The notes below the pieces were generated by a model. That model made no database searches. It was not told the origin of the DNA and saw only the letters and a list, made by a program, of their open reading frames with translations. Position numbers and translations under genes: made by a program. This document shows positions 18,954 through 28,667 of a DNA stretch of 64,000 nt, piece after piece (the stretch's first letter is position 1; each line of letters begins with the position of its first letter). This stretch comes from Dysgonomonas mossii DSM 22836 (GTDB lineage Bacteria; Bacteroidota; Bacteroidia; Bacteroidales; Dysgonomonadaceae), in contig NZ_GL892005.1 in the NCBI RefSeq assembly GCF_000213575.1, forward strand, positions 739,692 through 803,691, written 5' to 3'.

Positions 18954-19631
18954 ATGAGTGTGAAACCCAAAATAGAATTAACCGCTGATGGGTCTCACAC
19001 TCTTTTCATGTCCGACCTGAATGAACACTATCATTCGGTAAATGGAGCTATACAAGAATCAACCCACGTATTTATTAACACAGGATTGCATCATTGCAAA
19101 AAAGAGAGTGTCAATATTCTTGAAATTGGTTTCGGAACAGGTTTAAATGCTTTTCTTACAGCATTGGATGTAACCAATACCGAAAGAATTATTCATTACA
19201 CAGGCTTAGAGTTATATCCTTTGCCTAAATCAATTATCAGTGAGTTGAATTATTCGGATAAGCACTTAGAGCAAGCCAAGATATTATATAATAAGCTGCA
19301 TGATGCTGATTGGAATAGGGAAGTTCAAATTTTACCTGAGTTTTATTTGTCGAAGATAGAATGTGATTTTACCAAGTTTGATTTCTCCTCATTAAAATCT
19401 TCTTTCGATCTCATTTACTTCGATGCATTTGCTCCCGATAAGCAGCCCGAAATGTGGACGCAATCAATATTTGATTCATTGTATTCTGTTACAGCCCAGA
19501 ATGGGATATTAGTTACTTATTGTGCTAAAGGTGCTGTGCGTAGAATGCTACAACAAGCAGGCTACAAAACTGAAAGACTTCCCGGACCTCCCGGAAAAAG
19601 AGAAATGCTGCGTGCTACAAAAACAGGTTGA
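18954..19631 (+). CDS. mnmD: tRNA 5-methylaminomethyl-2-thiouridine methyltransferase, stand-alone MnmD
   Basis: 225 residues. A SAM-binding 'EIGFGTGLNAFLTAL', then 'DLIYFDAFAPDKQPEMWT' and 'LVTYCAKGAVRRMLQQAGY', ending 'RLPGPPGKREMLRA', match the methyltransferase half of MnmC. The FAD oxidase half is absent, as is usual outside Proteobacteria. It completes mnm5s2U34 at the wobble position of tRNAs for Lys, Glu and Gln. It is the last gene of the porV-ispF run. Confidence 0.9.
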   Translation: MSVKPKIELTADGSHTLFMSDLNEHYHSVNGAIQESTHVFINTGLHHCKKESVNILEIGFGTGLNAFLTALDVTNTERIIHYTGLELYPLPKSIISELNYSDKHLEQAKILYNKLHDADWNREVQILPEFYLSKIECDFTKFDFSSLKSSFDLIYFDAFAPDKQPEMWTQSIFDSLYSVTAQNGILVTYCAKGAVRRMLQQAGYKTERLPGPPGKREMLRATKTG

Positions 19632-19786
19632 TGCCTCGTCTCTGTTCTCTGTATTCTTTTATATTCATTTCCTCAGCGTTTATAATATAGTTAAGATCAA
19701 TTCCATCTTTTTATCTTCTGATAAAAGATACTTATCTTTGTGCCCGATATTTAATAAATATCTATAAGAATCTACACTATAATATA

Positions 19787-20782
19787 ATGAAAATAGGCAA
19801 TATAAAATTCTCCGAAAACCCTGTCTTTCTTGCTCCTATGGAAGATGTAACAGATATGGGATTTCGTCTTATGTGCAAGCAATTTGGGGCAGATATGGTA
19901 TATACCGAGTTTGTATCCAGCGATGCACTTATTCGTCATGTGAATAAAACTCAGGCTAAGCTCACCATCAGTGAAGAAGAGCGTCCTGTGGCTATACAGA
20001 TATACGGACGGGAAGTAGATGCGATGGTAGAAGCTGCAAAAATCTGTGAAGAAGCCAATCCGAATATTTTGGATATAAACTTTGGTTGTCCGGTGAAGAA
20101 AGTGGCAGGTAAGGGTGCCGGTTCGGGTATGATGAAAACCCCTGAACTGATGGTTGAAATAACTGCTGCAGTAGTGAAAGCTGTAAAAATCCCTGTAACA
20201 GTAAAAACTCGTTTAGGTTGGGATCATGAGTCGAAGATTATTGTGGAGCTGGCAGAGCAATTGCAAGACGTAGGAATACAAGCCTTGACAATACATGGGC
20301 GCACACGCTCACAGATGTACACAGGAGACGCCGATTGGGAGTTGATCGGCGATGTCAAAAATAACCCTCGTATACATATTCCGATAGTAGGTAATGGGGA
20401 TGTAACTAGTCCCGAAATATGCAAACGCCGTTTCGACGAGACAGGAGTGGATGCCGTAATGATAGGGCGGGGGAGTATCGGTAGTCCGTGGATATTTGAA
20501 GAGGTGAAGCATTATTTGAGAACCGGTGAAACGCTTCCGAAGAAAGAATTCGAATGGTATTTGGATGTTCTAAAAGAGATGATCCGCAAAAATGTTGTTC
20601 ATTCAGGGGAACGTGGCGGAATTATTCATAGTCGGCGTCATTTGGCTGCAAGCTCATTATTTAAAGGGTTGCCCGATTTTAAGAAAGTAAGAGTGGCTAT
20701 GTTGCGAACAGAGTCCGTTGATGAACTTTTTGAAATTATGGATACTATACCGGAGCAATTTCAGATGGAATCAAACAATTGA
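19787..20782 (+). CDS. dusB: tRNA-dihydrouridine synthase (DusB-type)
   Basis: 331 residues. An FMN-binding TIM barrel with 'LAPMEDVTDMGFRLM', 'VAIQIYGRE', 'DINFGCPVKKVAGKGAGSGMM' (catalytic Cys), 'VTVKTRLGWD', 'IHGRTRSQMYTG' and 'MIGRGSIGSPWIF', then a helical C-terminal tRNA-binding domain. It reduces uridines in the tRNA D-loop with NADPH. It is separated by 155 bp from mnmD. The hairpin at 20855-20884 may end its transcript. Confidence 0.95.
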   Translation: MKIGNIKFSENPVFLAPMEDVTDMGFRLMCKQFGADMVYTEFVSSDALIRHVNKTQAKLTISEEERPVAIQIYGREVDAMVEAAKICEEANPNILDINFGCPVKKVAGKGAGSGMMKTPELMVEITAAVVKAVKIPVTVKTRLGWDHESKIIVELAEQLQDVGIQALTIHGRTRSQMYTGDADWELIGDVKNNPRIHIPIVGNGDVTSPEICKRRFDETGVDAVMIGRGSIGSPWIFEEVKHYLRTGETLPKKEFEWYLDVLKEMIRKNVVHSGERGGIIHSRRHLAASSLFKGLPDFKKVRVAMLRTESVDELFEIMDTIPEQFQMESNN

Positions 20783-20854
20783 ATATAAATTGAGTTTTCG
20801 GTAATAGGAATAAAGAAACCTATAACCCCTAAATATTTAATAATACATAGGTTT

Positions 20855-20884
20855 GGTTACACACTTAATATTCGGTGTGTAACC
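20855..20884 (+). terminator. Hairpin between dusB and cysS, possible terminator
   Basis: A perfect 10-bp stem GGTTACACAC/GTGTGTAACC with a 10-nt loop. The tail is only moderately T-rich, so it could also be a leader element. A possible -7 box TACTTTTG for cysS follows at 20908-20915. Confidence 0.5.
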
Positions 20885-20942
20885 TCCTTACTTCTATATA
20901 ATTTTCTTACTTTTGTATTGCTAAAAAAATTACAGACTGTTT

Positions 20943-22418
20943 ATGGAACAAAAATTATTGGTTTACAATACTCTGACACGAAAAAAGGAAGTATTCGAAC
21001 CGCTTCATGCACCGCATGTGGGGATGTATGTTTGTGGACCAACCGTATACGGAGATGGCCATCTCGGACATGCCCGTCCTGCTATAACATTCGATATACT
21101 ATTTCGTTATCTCACACATTTAGGTTATAAGGTGCGTTACGTTCGTAATATCACGGATGTGGGGCACTTGGAGAACGATGCCGATGAGGGTGAAGATAAA
21201 ATAGCCAAAAAAGCACGTTTGGAGCAGTTGGAACCAATGGAAGTTGTTCAGTATTATGTAAATCGTTACCATAAGGCAATGGATGCTTTGAACGTACTGT
21301 CTCCATCTATAGAGCCTCATGCTTCAGGGCATATCATAGAGCAGATAGAGGCAATCAAAGGTATATTGAAAGCCGGATATGCATACGAAAGTAATGGTTC
21401 GGTTTATTTCGATGTAGAGAAATATAATAAGGATTATGATTATGGTATTCTTTCTCATCGCAATATCGAAGAAATGCTAAATACTACGCGTGAGCTTGAT
21501 GGTCAGGAAGAGAAGCGGAGTAGAGTTGACTTTGCTCTGTGGAAAAAAGCTGCACCCGAACATATTATGCGTTGGCCTTCGCCTTGGAGTGATGGTTTTC
21601 CCGGGTGGCACATCGAATGTTCAACAATGAGTATAAAGTATCTCGGCCGAGAATTTGATATACATGGAGGTGGGCTCGATCTTATGTTCCCCCATCACGA
21701 ATGCGAGATAGCTCAGAATACGGCAATGGAAAAGCATCAGGTAGTAAGATACTGGATGCATAACAATATGATAACTATTGGCGGGCAGAAAATGGGCAAG
21801 TCCTTAGGAAACTTCATTACACTGGATGAATTCTTTACAGGCTCTCATAAAATGCTGGTACAGGCGTATAGCCCTATGACAATTCGTTTCTTTATTTTGC
21901 AGGCGCACTATCGTAGTACAGTAGATTTCAGTAACGAAGCCTTGCAAGCTGCAGAAAAGAGCCTCGAACGACTTTATGATGCATACGCACGTATAGAGAA
22001 AATTCCTGTCTCAGCTACATCTTCTGTAGATGTGAAAAATATTAGGAACAAGTGCTATGAGGCATTAAATGATGATTTGAATTCGGCAATCGTAATAGCA
22101 CATCTATGTGAAGCCGGAACAACAATCAATTCTGCAAGTACGGGTAATATAACATTGAGTCAGGAAGATATAAATGAGCTTAAAGAAGTATTTGATATCT
22201 TTTTGTTCGGTATACTCGGTATCCGTAACGATGCAATAGGTGCAAACAGTGGCAATAATGAAGCTTTTGGCAAAGCTGTGGACTTATTGCTCGAGATTCG
22301 CCAAAAAGCAAAAGAAAATAAAGATTGGGCTACTTCAGATCAGATTCGCAACGAATTGGCTAAAGCCGGATTTGAAATCAAAGATGGCAAGGATGGTGCC
22401 GAATGGAAACTGAAATGA
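20943..22418 (+). CDS. cysS: Cysteinyl-tRNA synthetase
   Basis: 491 residues. The HIGH-type signature is in '[20 protein letters not shown]', zinc-binding residues are in '[10 protein letters not shown]' and 'HHECEIAQ', and the KMSKS-type loop reads 'KMGKSLGNF'. The C-terminal helical domain holds the anticodon-binding region. It charges tRNA-Cys. It begins shortly after a TACTTTTG box at 20908. Confidence 0.97.
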   Translation: MEQKLLVYNTLTRKKEVFEPLHAPHVGMYVCGPTVYGDGHLGHARPAITFDILFRYLTHLGYKVRYVRNITDVGHLENDADEGEDKIAKKARLEQLEPMEVVQYYVNRYHKAMDALNVLSPSIEPHASGHIIEQIEAIKGILKAGYAYESNGSVYFDVEKYNKDYDYGILSHRNIEEMLNTTRELDGQEEKRSRVDFALWKKAAPEHIMRWPSPWSDGFPGWHIECSTMSIKYLGREFDIHGGGLDLMFPHHECEIAQNTAMEKHQVVRYWMHNNMITIGGQKMGKSLGNFITLDEFFTGSHKMLVQAYSPMTIRFFILQAHYRSTVDFSNEALQAAEKSLERLYDAYARIEKIPVSATSSVDVKNIRNKCYEALNDDLNSAIVIAHLCEAGTTINSASTGNITLSQEDINELKEVFDIFLFGILGIRNDAIGANSGNNEAFGKAVDLLLEIRQKAKENKDWATSDQIRNELAKAGFEIKDGKDGAEWKLK

Positions 22419-22468
22419 TTCTTTTTCTCTTTATCTAAAGCATCAATATTTATCTTATTATACATCGA

Positions 22469-22534
22469 AGGCTATTTTTATGAACTTTAAAAAGTGACAA
22501 ATGAAAATAGCCTGAAATCTGTCACTTTTGTCAC
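22469..22534 (+). promoter_or_regulatory. Hairpin plus composite element upstream of the AlkD-like gene
   Basis: AGGCTATTTT (22469-22478) pairs with AAAATAGCCT (22504-22513). Overlapping it is GACAAATGAAAAT (22496-22508), then 11 nt, then TGTCACTTTTGTCAC (22520-22534). The same two blocks with the same 11-nt spacing recur before tex at 45770-45808. The role is unknown; position suggests promoter or leader control. Confidence 0.45.
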
Positions 22535-22551
22535 CTTTTATAGAGAATATA

Positions 22552-23253
22552 ATGATAGCTAAACAGATACAAGAAGAGCTAAATGCTTATTCAATTCCTG
22601 AAAAGCGGGAATTTCTTCCGTACTTTTTCAAAACAGGGAAAGGTCAATATGGCGAAGGTGACAAGTTTCTGGGAGTTGTAGTTCCTGATACTCGAAAAGT
22701 AGCTAAGAAATATAAAGATATTCCTTTTACAGAGGTAGCAAAACTTCTCAATAATGAATATCATGAGTGTCGCCTGTGTGCTTTGCTTATTCTCGTAGAG
22801 TTATTTAAAAAGACAAAGGACGAGACAAGAAAACAAGAGATTGTAGATTTTTATTTGGCTCATACACATCGTATCAATAACTGGGACTTGGTAGATCTCA
22901 GTGCAAAAGATATTGTTGGAGAGTACCTTGTAGATAAAGATAGGTCAGTCTTATATCAATTAGCAGACAGCTCTCTGTTGTGGGATCAGCGAATTGCTAT
23001 TATTGCTACGTTCGCATTTATCCGTCGAAACGATTATCAAGATATTTTAGATTTATCCCGACGATTATTATATCATAAGCACGATCTGATGCATAAAGCT
23101 ATCGGGTGGATGCTTAGAGAGATGGGCAAGAGAGATAAAATGAAATTAACTGGTTTTCTCGATAGTTATAGTAAAGAGATGCCTCGTACGATGTTGCGTT
23201 ACTCAATAGAAAAATTAAGCCCTGAAGAAAGGGCGTTTTACATGAAGAAATGA
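22552..23253 (+). CDS. DNA alkylation repair protein (AlkD-like HEAT-repeat glycosylase family)
   Basis: 233 residues from the ATG at 22552; a TTG 24 bp upstream would fall in the conserved upstream element. An all-helical protein with 'FKTGKGQYGEGDKFLGVVVPDTRKVAKKY', 'NNWDLVDLSAKDIVGEY' and 'HDLMHKAIGWMLREMGKRD', the typical AlkD-superfamily blocks. Family members excise bulky or charged alkylated bases; some are only DNA-binding. The M16 peptidase gene overlaps its stop codon (ATGA), so the pair is co-translated although the roles look unrelated. Confidence 0.9.
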   Translation: MIAKQIQEELNAYSIPEKREFLPYFFKTGKGQYGEGDKFLGVVVPDTRKVAKKYKDIPFTEVAKLLNNEYHECRLCALLILVELFKKTKDETRKQEIVDFYLAHTHRINNWDLVDLSAKDIVGEYLVDKDRSVLYQLADSSLLWDQRIAIIATFAFIRRNDYQDILDLSRRLLYHKHDLMHKAIGWMLREMGKRDKMKLTGFLDSYSKEMPRTMLRYSIEKLSPEERAFYMKK

Positions 23254-24473
23254 TAAATTATCTCACTCATACATTATCCAACGGACTTCGTATTGTGCAC
23301 AAACCAATTGAAAGTAACGTTTCTTATTGTGGTTTTATAGTCAATGCGGGTACACGCGATGAAGCTCCCGATCAGTACGGTATGGCTCATTTTGTAGAGC
23401 ATATGCTGTTTAAAGGTACGGATAAAAGACGGGCGTATCATATTATCAACCGTATGGAAAATGTGGGTGGAGAGCTCAATGCATTTACAAATAAAGAAGA
23501 AACGGTTGTTTACTCAGTCTTTCTTGAGCAACACTTTAGCCGTGCGATAGAGTTACTTTCAGACATTACTTTTCATTCGAATTTTCCTCAATCGGAAATT
23601 GAAAAAGAAGTAGAGGTTATAATAGACGAAATACATTCGTATGAAGATAGTCCATCAGAACTGATATTTGATGAATTCGAAAACCTTGTTTTTGATCAGT
23701 CCCAGATAGGGCATAATATATTAGGAAGTGCCGAGCTGTTGCAGAACTTTGATGGGCAGATGGCTAAGGCTTTTGTGAACAAATTCTATAATCCTTCCAA
23801 TATGGTGTTTTTTTCACTTGGAAGAACAGACTTTAAGAAGATTGTTTATTATGCCGAGAAATATTTATCGGCTATTCCTAATATAAAATCAGATATACAA
23901 CGGATTAAGCCGGTTGACATCTCATCAGTAAATAAGAGGGAGGATAAAGAGACTTCGCAGGCACATGTTCTGATTGGCGGACGTTCATATTCATTGTGTG
24001 ACCCCAATAGAAGAGTCTTGAATCTTTTGAATAACCTTTTGGGTGGCCCGGGAATGAATAGCCGTTTGAATATCTCTTTACGAGAGAAAAGAGGCTATGT
24101 ATATAACGTAGACTCGTCGATCACATCATATACCGATACGGGGATAACTTCAATTTATTTTGGCTGCGATAAGAAAAATGTGGATAAGTGTATCAGTTTG
24201 GTGAATAAAGAATTAAATAGATTAAGAAAAGAGAAGCTTACATCAAGTCAACTAAGTACAGCCAAGAAGCAACTCATTGGGCAGATAGGAGTGATGGGAG
24301 ACAATCATGAGAATCTGGCATTAGCCTTGGGTAAGAATTTTTTGCATCATAATCACTTCAATACGTTGGCGGAAACCGCTCAAAAAATAGAAGCTGTGAC
24401 GGCAGAACAAATACTGGCTGTGAGTAACGAAATTTTTGATGAAAGAAGTTTGTTTACTTTAATATATGATTAA
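23250..24473 (+). CDS. M16 (insulinase/processing-peptidase family) zinc peptidase
   Basis: 407 residues. The inverted zinc motif HxxEH is in 'MAHFVEHMLFKGT', with the distal Glu in the 'NKEETVVYSVF' region. The C-terminal half has the inactive-domain hallmark 'GGPGMNSRLNISLREKRGYVYNV'. Two homologous half-domains clamp short peptides. There is no obvious signal peptide, so it is probably cytoplasmic like other short PqqL/YmxG-type members. It overlaps the preceding gene by four bases. Confidence 0.92.
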   Translation: MINYLTHTLSNGLRIVHKPIESNVSYCGFIVNAGTRDEAPDQYGMAHFVEHMLFKGTDKRRAYHIINRMENVGGELNAFTNKEETVVYSVFLEQHFSRAIELLSDITFHSNFPQSEIEKEVEVIIDEIHSYEDSPSELIFDEFENLVFDQSQIGHNILGSAELLQNFDGQMAKAFVNKFYNPSNMVFFSLGRTDFKKIVYYAEKYLSAIPNIKSDIQRIKPVDISSVNKREDKETSQAHVLIGGRSYSLCDPNRRVLNLLNNLLGGPGMNSRLNISLREKRGYVYNVDSSITSYTDTGITSIYFGCDKKNVDKCISLVNKELNRLRKEKLTSSQLSTAKKQLIGQIGVMGDNHENLALALGKNFLHHNHFNTLAETAQKIEAVTAEQILAVSNEIFDERSLFTLIYD

Positions 24474-24506
24474 TTCTCTTAACTTTGCATTAGCTATACT
24501 AACTTT

Positions 24507-25205
24507 ATGAAAACAATCTTAAAAATATTTTTACTTATATCTTTGTTTGTTTGCAGTATTGGAACTATAAATGCTCAGTATCCTAAAAAACGTATCACTT
24601 CGGATATACATGTGGGATTAAACCTTGCCGGAATGGATATTAAGAATGAAAATACATATAAGCAAGCCAAAGTAGGAGTTCATATCGGGTTCAATGTAAA
24701 TTATAAATTTTGGAGTAATATGCAGCTCCAAACAGGGTTGTTTGTTACTAAGAAAGGGTTGAAAAGACATATTCATACTCTAGAAAAAAATGGTGATATT
24801 TCTGTAACTACCTATGACGGATATTATAATGCCACAGGCAATTATATACAGATGCCTTTTAATTTGGGATATGAATTGTATTTCACGAAGTCATGGGCAT
24901 TTAATATTAATGGAGGACTATATGCCGCTTATGGATATAAAGGGACAGGTACAACAAGCAGCGTTACAGTAATTTCCGATAATATAGGGAAGCCTGTTGT
25001 TACAACCGTTCCTGAGGTCGAATTTGAATCTTTTACTCCTGACCGGTGGCGAAGGTTTGATTATGGCTTGAACGCGAAAGTTGGTCTGGTGTATGATATA
25101 TATACAATAAACATAGGGTATGAATATGGGCTCTACAATATTGCATATACCGGTCCTGAATTAAAAAATAGAAACTTTTTTGTTTCGTTCGGATTCAGAT
25201 TCTAG
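24507..25205 (+). CDS. Outer-membrane beta-barrel protein, PorT-like
   Basis: 232 residues with a signal peptide ('LLISLFVCSIGTINAQ'). The rest is amphipathic beta-strand with alternating aromatic residues and ends in 'NRNFFVSFGFRF', a terminal-Phe barrel signature. 'GLNLAGMDIKN', 'VGVHIGFNVNYKF' and 'LQTGLFVTKKGLK' match the PorT-family pattern common in Bacteroidetes. A TAACTTTG box stands at 24480-24487. The precise role is unknown; it is not necessarily the T9SS PorT itself. Confidence 0.82.
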   Translation: MKTILKIFLLISLFVCSIGTINAQYPKKRITSDIHVGLNLAGMDIKNENTYKQAKVGVHIGFNVNYKFWSNMQLQTGLFVTKKGLKRHIHTLEKNGDISVTTYDGYYNATGNYIQMPFNLGYELYFTKSWAFNINGGLYAAYGYKGTGTTSSVTVISDNIGKPVVTTVPEVEFESFTPDRWRRFDYGLNAKVGLVYDIYTINIGYEYGLYNIAYTGPELKNRNFFVSFGFRF

Positions 25206-25288
25206 CCTATTGGTATGTGTTTTATAGTCTGAACTTTGTTTGTCTGATTGTTGTTTTCTATAAATAAAAACCATCAAAAATTATAATC

Positions 25289-25572
25289 ATGGAAAACTTG
25301 ATAAAAAAACTGCAAGATGAGGTTGGGCTTACATATGAACAGGCTGTTAAAGCTGTTTCTGTAGTTAAAGATTATAGGATAAGGAAGGTCTTGATATAGA
25401 CTGGGATAAATTCTTTAAAGGAAAAACAGAAGATTTTTTAACTAAGGCTAAAGATTTATTTGAAGACGTGTCGAAGCATACGCAAAGTTATACTGAGAAA
25501 TTTGTAGATAAGGTTGATGAGTTTGCTGATAAGGCACGAAAAAAGGCTTCTGATTTTTTTAACGAAAAGTAA
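25289..25572 (+). pseudogene. Frameshifted small helical protein gene
   Basis: The ATG at 25289 opens 'MENLIKKLQDEVGLTYEQA' and runs into TAG after 'YRIRKVLI'. Shifting by one base near 25376 gives a long, charged amphipathic continuation ('EGLDIDWDKFFKGKTEDFL', then 'VDKVDEFADKARKKASDFF') ending at TAA 25570-25572. Restoring one A in 'TATAGGATAAGG' would join both halves into about 94 residues. The intact protein would resemble small Bacteroidetes stress or helical proteins. It is either a recent pseudogene or a base-calling error; both halves keep protein-like composition. Confidence 0.7.
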
Positions 25573-25594
25573 TTAGAGTAATAAAAGATTTAGA

Positions 25595-25626
25595 ATATCT
25601 GTAAGTACAGCTTACGGATATTTTTG
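25595..25626 (+). terminator. Rho-independent terminator
   Basis: An 11-bp stem ATATCTGTAAG/CTTACGGATAT (one G-T pair) with loop TACAG, followed by TTTTT. Confidence 0.85.
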
Positions 25627-25648
25627 TGATATATACTGTTGGAATAAG

Positions 25649-26275
25649 GTGGCGAAGAAGAATTTTTATGTGGTGTGGAATGGAGTAAAGACCGGTGTCT
25701 ACTCTTCATGGGCAGAATGCAAGGCTCAGGTAGAAGGTTATGATGGTGCTATTTATAAATCATTTCCATCGAAACTCGAGGCTGAGAAAGCTTACAATGA
25801 AAGTCCTTGGTTGTATGTAGGTAAGAATGCTGAAAAAAAGAAGCAGGTTTCAATACATAACATTCCCGAGATTATAAAAGATAGCCTTTCCGTAGATGCT
25901 GCCTGTAGTGGTAATCCCGGCTTGATGGAGTATCGCGGAGTATATGTGAAGACCGGAGAGGAGATCTTTAAACAAGGACCATTTGAGCAAGGGACAAATA
26001 ATATTGGAGAGTTTCTTGCTTTGGTACACGGCTTGGCTTTGTTGAAGCAGAAAGGCTTTTCTATTCCCATTTATTCAGATAGTGTAAATGCAATAAAGTG
26101 GGTAAAAGAAAAGAAATGTAAGACCAAGCTGGAGCGGATTCCCGAAAATGAATCTCTTTTCTACATGATAGAACGTGCCGAGAACTGGCTTAAAACAAAT
26201 ACTTATACAACTACAATCCTTAAATGGAAAACTGATGAATGGGGTGAGATTCCCGCAGATTTTGGACGGAAGTAA
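25649..26275 (+). CDS. rnhA: Ribonuclease H1 with N-terminal hybrid-binding (viroplasmin-like) domain
   Basis: 208 residues starting at GTG, with 'GGAATAAGG' just upstream as a possible ribosome site. The N-terminal ~50 residues ('FYVVWNGVKTGVYSSWAECKAQV') are the RNA:DNA hybrid-binding domain. The catalytic domain has 'VDAACSGNPGLMEYRGVY' (Asp), 'NNIGEFLALVHGLALL' (Glu), 'IYSDSVNAIKWV' (Asp) and the ending 'WGEIPADFGRK' (Asp). It removes RNA from RNA-DNA hybrids. Confidence 0.95.
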   Translation: MAKKNFYVVWNGVKTGVYSSWAECKAQVEGYDGAIYKSFPSKLEAEKAYNESPWLYVGKNAEKKKQVSIHNIPEIIKDSLSVDAACSGNPGLMEYRGVYVKTGEEIFKQGPFEQGTNNIGEFLALVHGLALLKQKGFSIPIYSDSVNAIKWVKEKKCKTKLERIPENESLFYMIERAENWLKTNTYTTTILKWKTDEWGEIPADFGRK

Positions 26276-26308
26276 ACTTTGGTTTGAAAATTTATTACAA
26301 TAAATAAA

Positions 26309-26349
26309 CGGAGCAAAATGTCTTCTTTGTTTAGTGACATTAAGCTCCG
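26309..26349. terminator. Hairpin between convergent rnhA and htpG
   Basis: The outer stem CGGAGC/GCTCCG and inner stem ATGTC/GACAT give a stable hairpin between convergent genes; U-tracts are weak on both sides. Confidence 0.45.
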
Positions 26350-26382
26350 CTATTACCTGCTTGGGTTAATATATTCTGTAGA

Positions 26383-28272
26383 TTATATATTATCCATATT
26401 TCTTTTGATAAAGTTGCTCAAAGCTTCGCCTTTCAGCATACCGTTTGACAGCAGAGCTAAATCTATCAATTGACGGATATTTTTATTCTCATTAGCATAA
26501 GCACTTACCGCCTCTTTATCTTTGTTATCTATATCAGCCATTATCTTTTTTATTAATGGATGCTCGATGTTTAATACAAGATTATAATTGTTCGGCATCT
26601 CACCATAAAATCCCATACCCGACTGCATAGCAGACATTTCCTTCATACGGCGCATAAACTCATTCTGAGTTATTTGTATTGGTTGTGCCTTTTCGTCCAA
26701 CGATTTGTAGTCGACAGTAAATTCAGTTTTATCAATCTTCGGTAGTTGAGAAGTAAAGGCTTCATTCAACTCTTCCTTTTGTTTATCAGTTAGATTGATC
26801 TCTTTGCTGTCTTCTTTCAAGATCAGATTGTCCACTGTATCACTGTCTACTCGAACAAAGCGACTCTTCTCAAACTTCTGTTCAAGCAGTCCTGCCATGT
26901 GTACATCTAGTTGACCGTCAAATAAGATTACATCATATCCTTTGTCTTTCGCTGTATTTATGTAAGAGAATTGCTCTTCTTTGTTGCTGGTGTATAGATA
27001 AATCAGGTTACCATCCTTATCTGTTTGATCAGAAGATATAAGTGTTTTGTATTCTTCAAATGTGAATGCTTTACCGTCAACGTTCTTCAATAAACAGAAC
27101 TTTTGAGCACGGTCGTAGAATTTCTCGTCGGTAAGCATGCCATATTCAACAAAGAGCTTGAGACTATCCCATTTGTCTTCGAATTGACTACGATCGTTTT
27201 TGAATATTTCTTCCAGCCTGTCTGCAACCTTTTTAGTAATATGATTGGATATCTTTTTTACATTCTGATCACTTTGCAGATACGAGCGAGAAACGTTAAG
27301 AGGAATGTCCGGTGAATCCAAGACTCCATGCATCAATGTCAAGAATTCGGGAACTATTCCTTCTACAGAATCGGTAACAAATACTTGGTTGCTATATAAT
27401 TGTATCTTGTTGCGATTGAGGTCTATATTGCTCTTAACTTGAGGGAAATATAATATTCCTGTCAGCTTGAACGGATAATCAACGTTTAGATGTATCCAAA
27501 ACATTGGTTCGTCAGAGAAGGGATACAAGTCTTGGTAGAATTTCTTATAATCTTCATCTTTCAAATCAGCCGGTTTGCGTGTCCATAGCGGATTTGTATC
27601 ATTTATAACATTGTCTTCTTCTGTCTCTACCGATTTTCCGTCTTTCCACTCTGTTTTCTTTCCAAATACTACCGGTATGGGTAAGAAGCGGCAGTATTTT
27701 TTTAATAGTTTGTCTACTTCTGTTTTTTCTAGGAAGTTTTTATTCTCATCATCTATATATAAAATAATGTCAGTGCCTCGTTCTGCTTTTTCTACCGCTT
27801 CTAGCGTAAATTCAGGAGATCCGTCGCAACTCCATTTTATAGCTTGGGCATTTTCTTTGAAAGACTTGGTGATGATTTCTACTTTCTTAGATACCATGAA
27901 AGATGAATAAAAACCTAATCCGAAATGTCCAATAATAGAATTAGCGTCTTTTTTGTATTTATCGAGAAATTCGTTTGCAGAAGAAAATGCTATTTGATTG
28001 ATGTATTTGTCTATTTCTTCATCGGTCATCCCGATGCCTTTATCTGAGATTGTAAGAGTGCCTTTATCTTTATCAATAGATACACTTACCGACAAATTGC
28101 CCATCTCTCCTTTGAATTCTCCTAACGATGCGTATGTCTTTAATTTTTGAGTAGCATCTACAGCATTAGAAACTAATTCACGGAGAAATATTTCATGATC
28201 ACTATATAAGAATTTTTTGATGATAGGGAAAATGTTTTCGGTCGTAACCCCAATTTTACCAGTTTTTTCCAT
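26383..28272 (-). CDS. htpG: Molecular chaperone HtpG (Hsp90)
   Basis: 629 residues. The GHKL ATPase domain shows 'LRELVSNAVDATQKL', 'DKGIGMTDEEIDKY' and 'GHFGLGFYSSFMV'. The middle domain has 'GILYFPQVKSNIDLNRNKIQLYSNQVFV' and 'LNVSRSYLQSD' with the catalytic arginine. A C-terminal dimerisation region follows. It is an ATP-driven cytosolic chaperone for client proteins under stress. Confidence 0.98.
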   Translation of the reverse strand: MEKTGKIGVTTENIFPIIKKFLYSDHEIFLRELVSNAVDATQKLKTYASLGEFKGEMGNLSVSVSIDKDKGTLTISDKGIGMTDEEIDKYINQIAFSSANEFLDKYKKDANSIIGHFGLGFYSSFMVSKKVEIITKSFKENAQAIKWSCDGSPEFTLEAVEKAERGTDIILYIDDENKNFLEKTEVDKLLKKYCRFLPIPVVFGKKTEWKDGKSVETEEDNVINDTNPLWTRKPADLKDEDYKKFYQDLYPFSDEPMFWIHLNVDYPFKLTGILYFPQVKSNIDLNRNKIQLYSNQVFVTDSVEGIVPEFLTLMHGVLDSPDIPLNVSRSYLQSDQNVKKISNHITKKVADRLEEIFKNDRSQFEDKWDSLKLFVEYGMLTDEKFYDRAQKFCLLKNVDGKAFTFEEYKTLISSDQTDKDGNLIYLYTSNKEEQFSYINTAKDKGYDVILFDGQLDVHMAGLLEQKFEKSRFVRVDSDTVDNLILKEDSKEINLTDKQKEELNEAFTSQLPKIDKTEFTVDYKSLDEKAQPIQITQNEFMRRMKEMSAMQSGMGFYGEMPNNYNLVLNIEHPLIKKIMADIDNKDKEAVSAYANENKNIRQLIDLALLSNGMLKGEALSNFIKRNMDNI

Positions 28273-28667
28273 GTTCTATAATATTTTATCAGTTATATTT
28301 ATTAATTATGTATTATTAAGGCAAAATAAATGCCAAAGAGTATCTGAGTGACAATTTGTCGCAGTTCGTTAGATTTATTTTGATAAATTAATGAAGTTTA
28401 TAGAAATAATTTATAACTTATATTAATATTCAAATAATATTTGAGGGTTCATTGTATCAGTGTATTATGTGTTTTGTTCTTGCTTATTTTTCTGAAAAAA
28501 AGTATATTTTTATAAAGTTTTTTCTAGTTGATAAAAAAAAAGAGTATATTTGTTTTAAGAATTAATGAAAAGAGATCATAAAAACAAAGCGTTGTTTTAC
28601 TATATTTTTGGCTTAAAAGCCATACGAGATTACTTAAATTGCATTAGCCGACTAAAATTACAAAAAA
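28273..28667. promoter_or_regulatory. Divergent AT-rich region between htpG and the sigma-factor gene
   Basis: 395 bp with no convincing gene. TATATTTG at 28545-28552 is a plausible -7 box for the sigma-factor gene, with TTTT at the expected -33 position. A 39-codon open frame at 28565-28684 overlaps the next gene and is not convincing. No clear heat-shock operator (CIRCE) is seen upstream of htpG. Confidence 0.35.
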
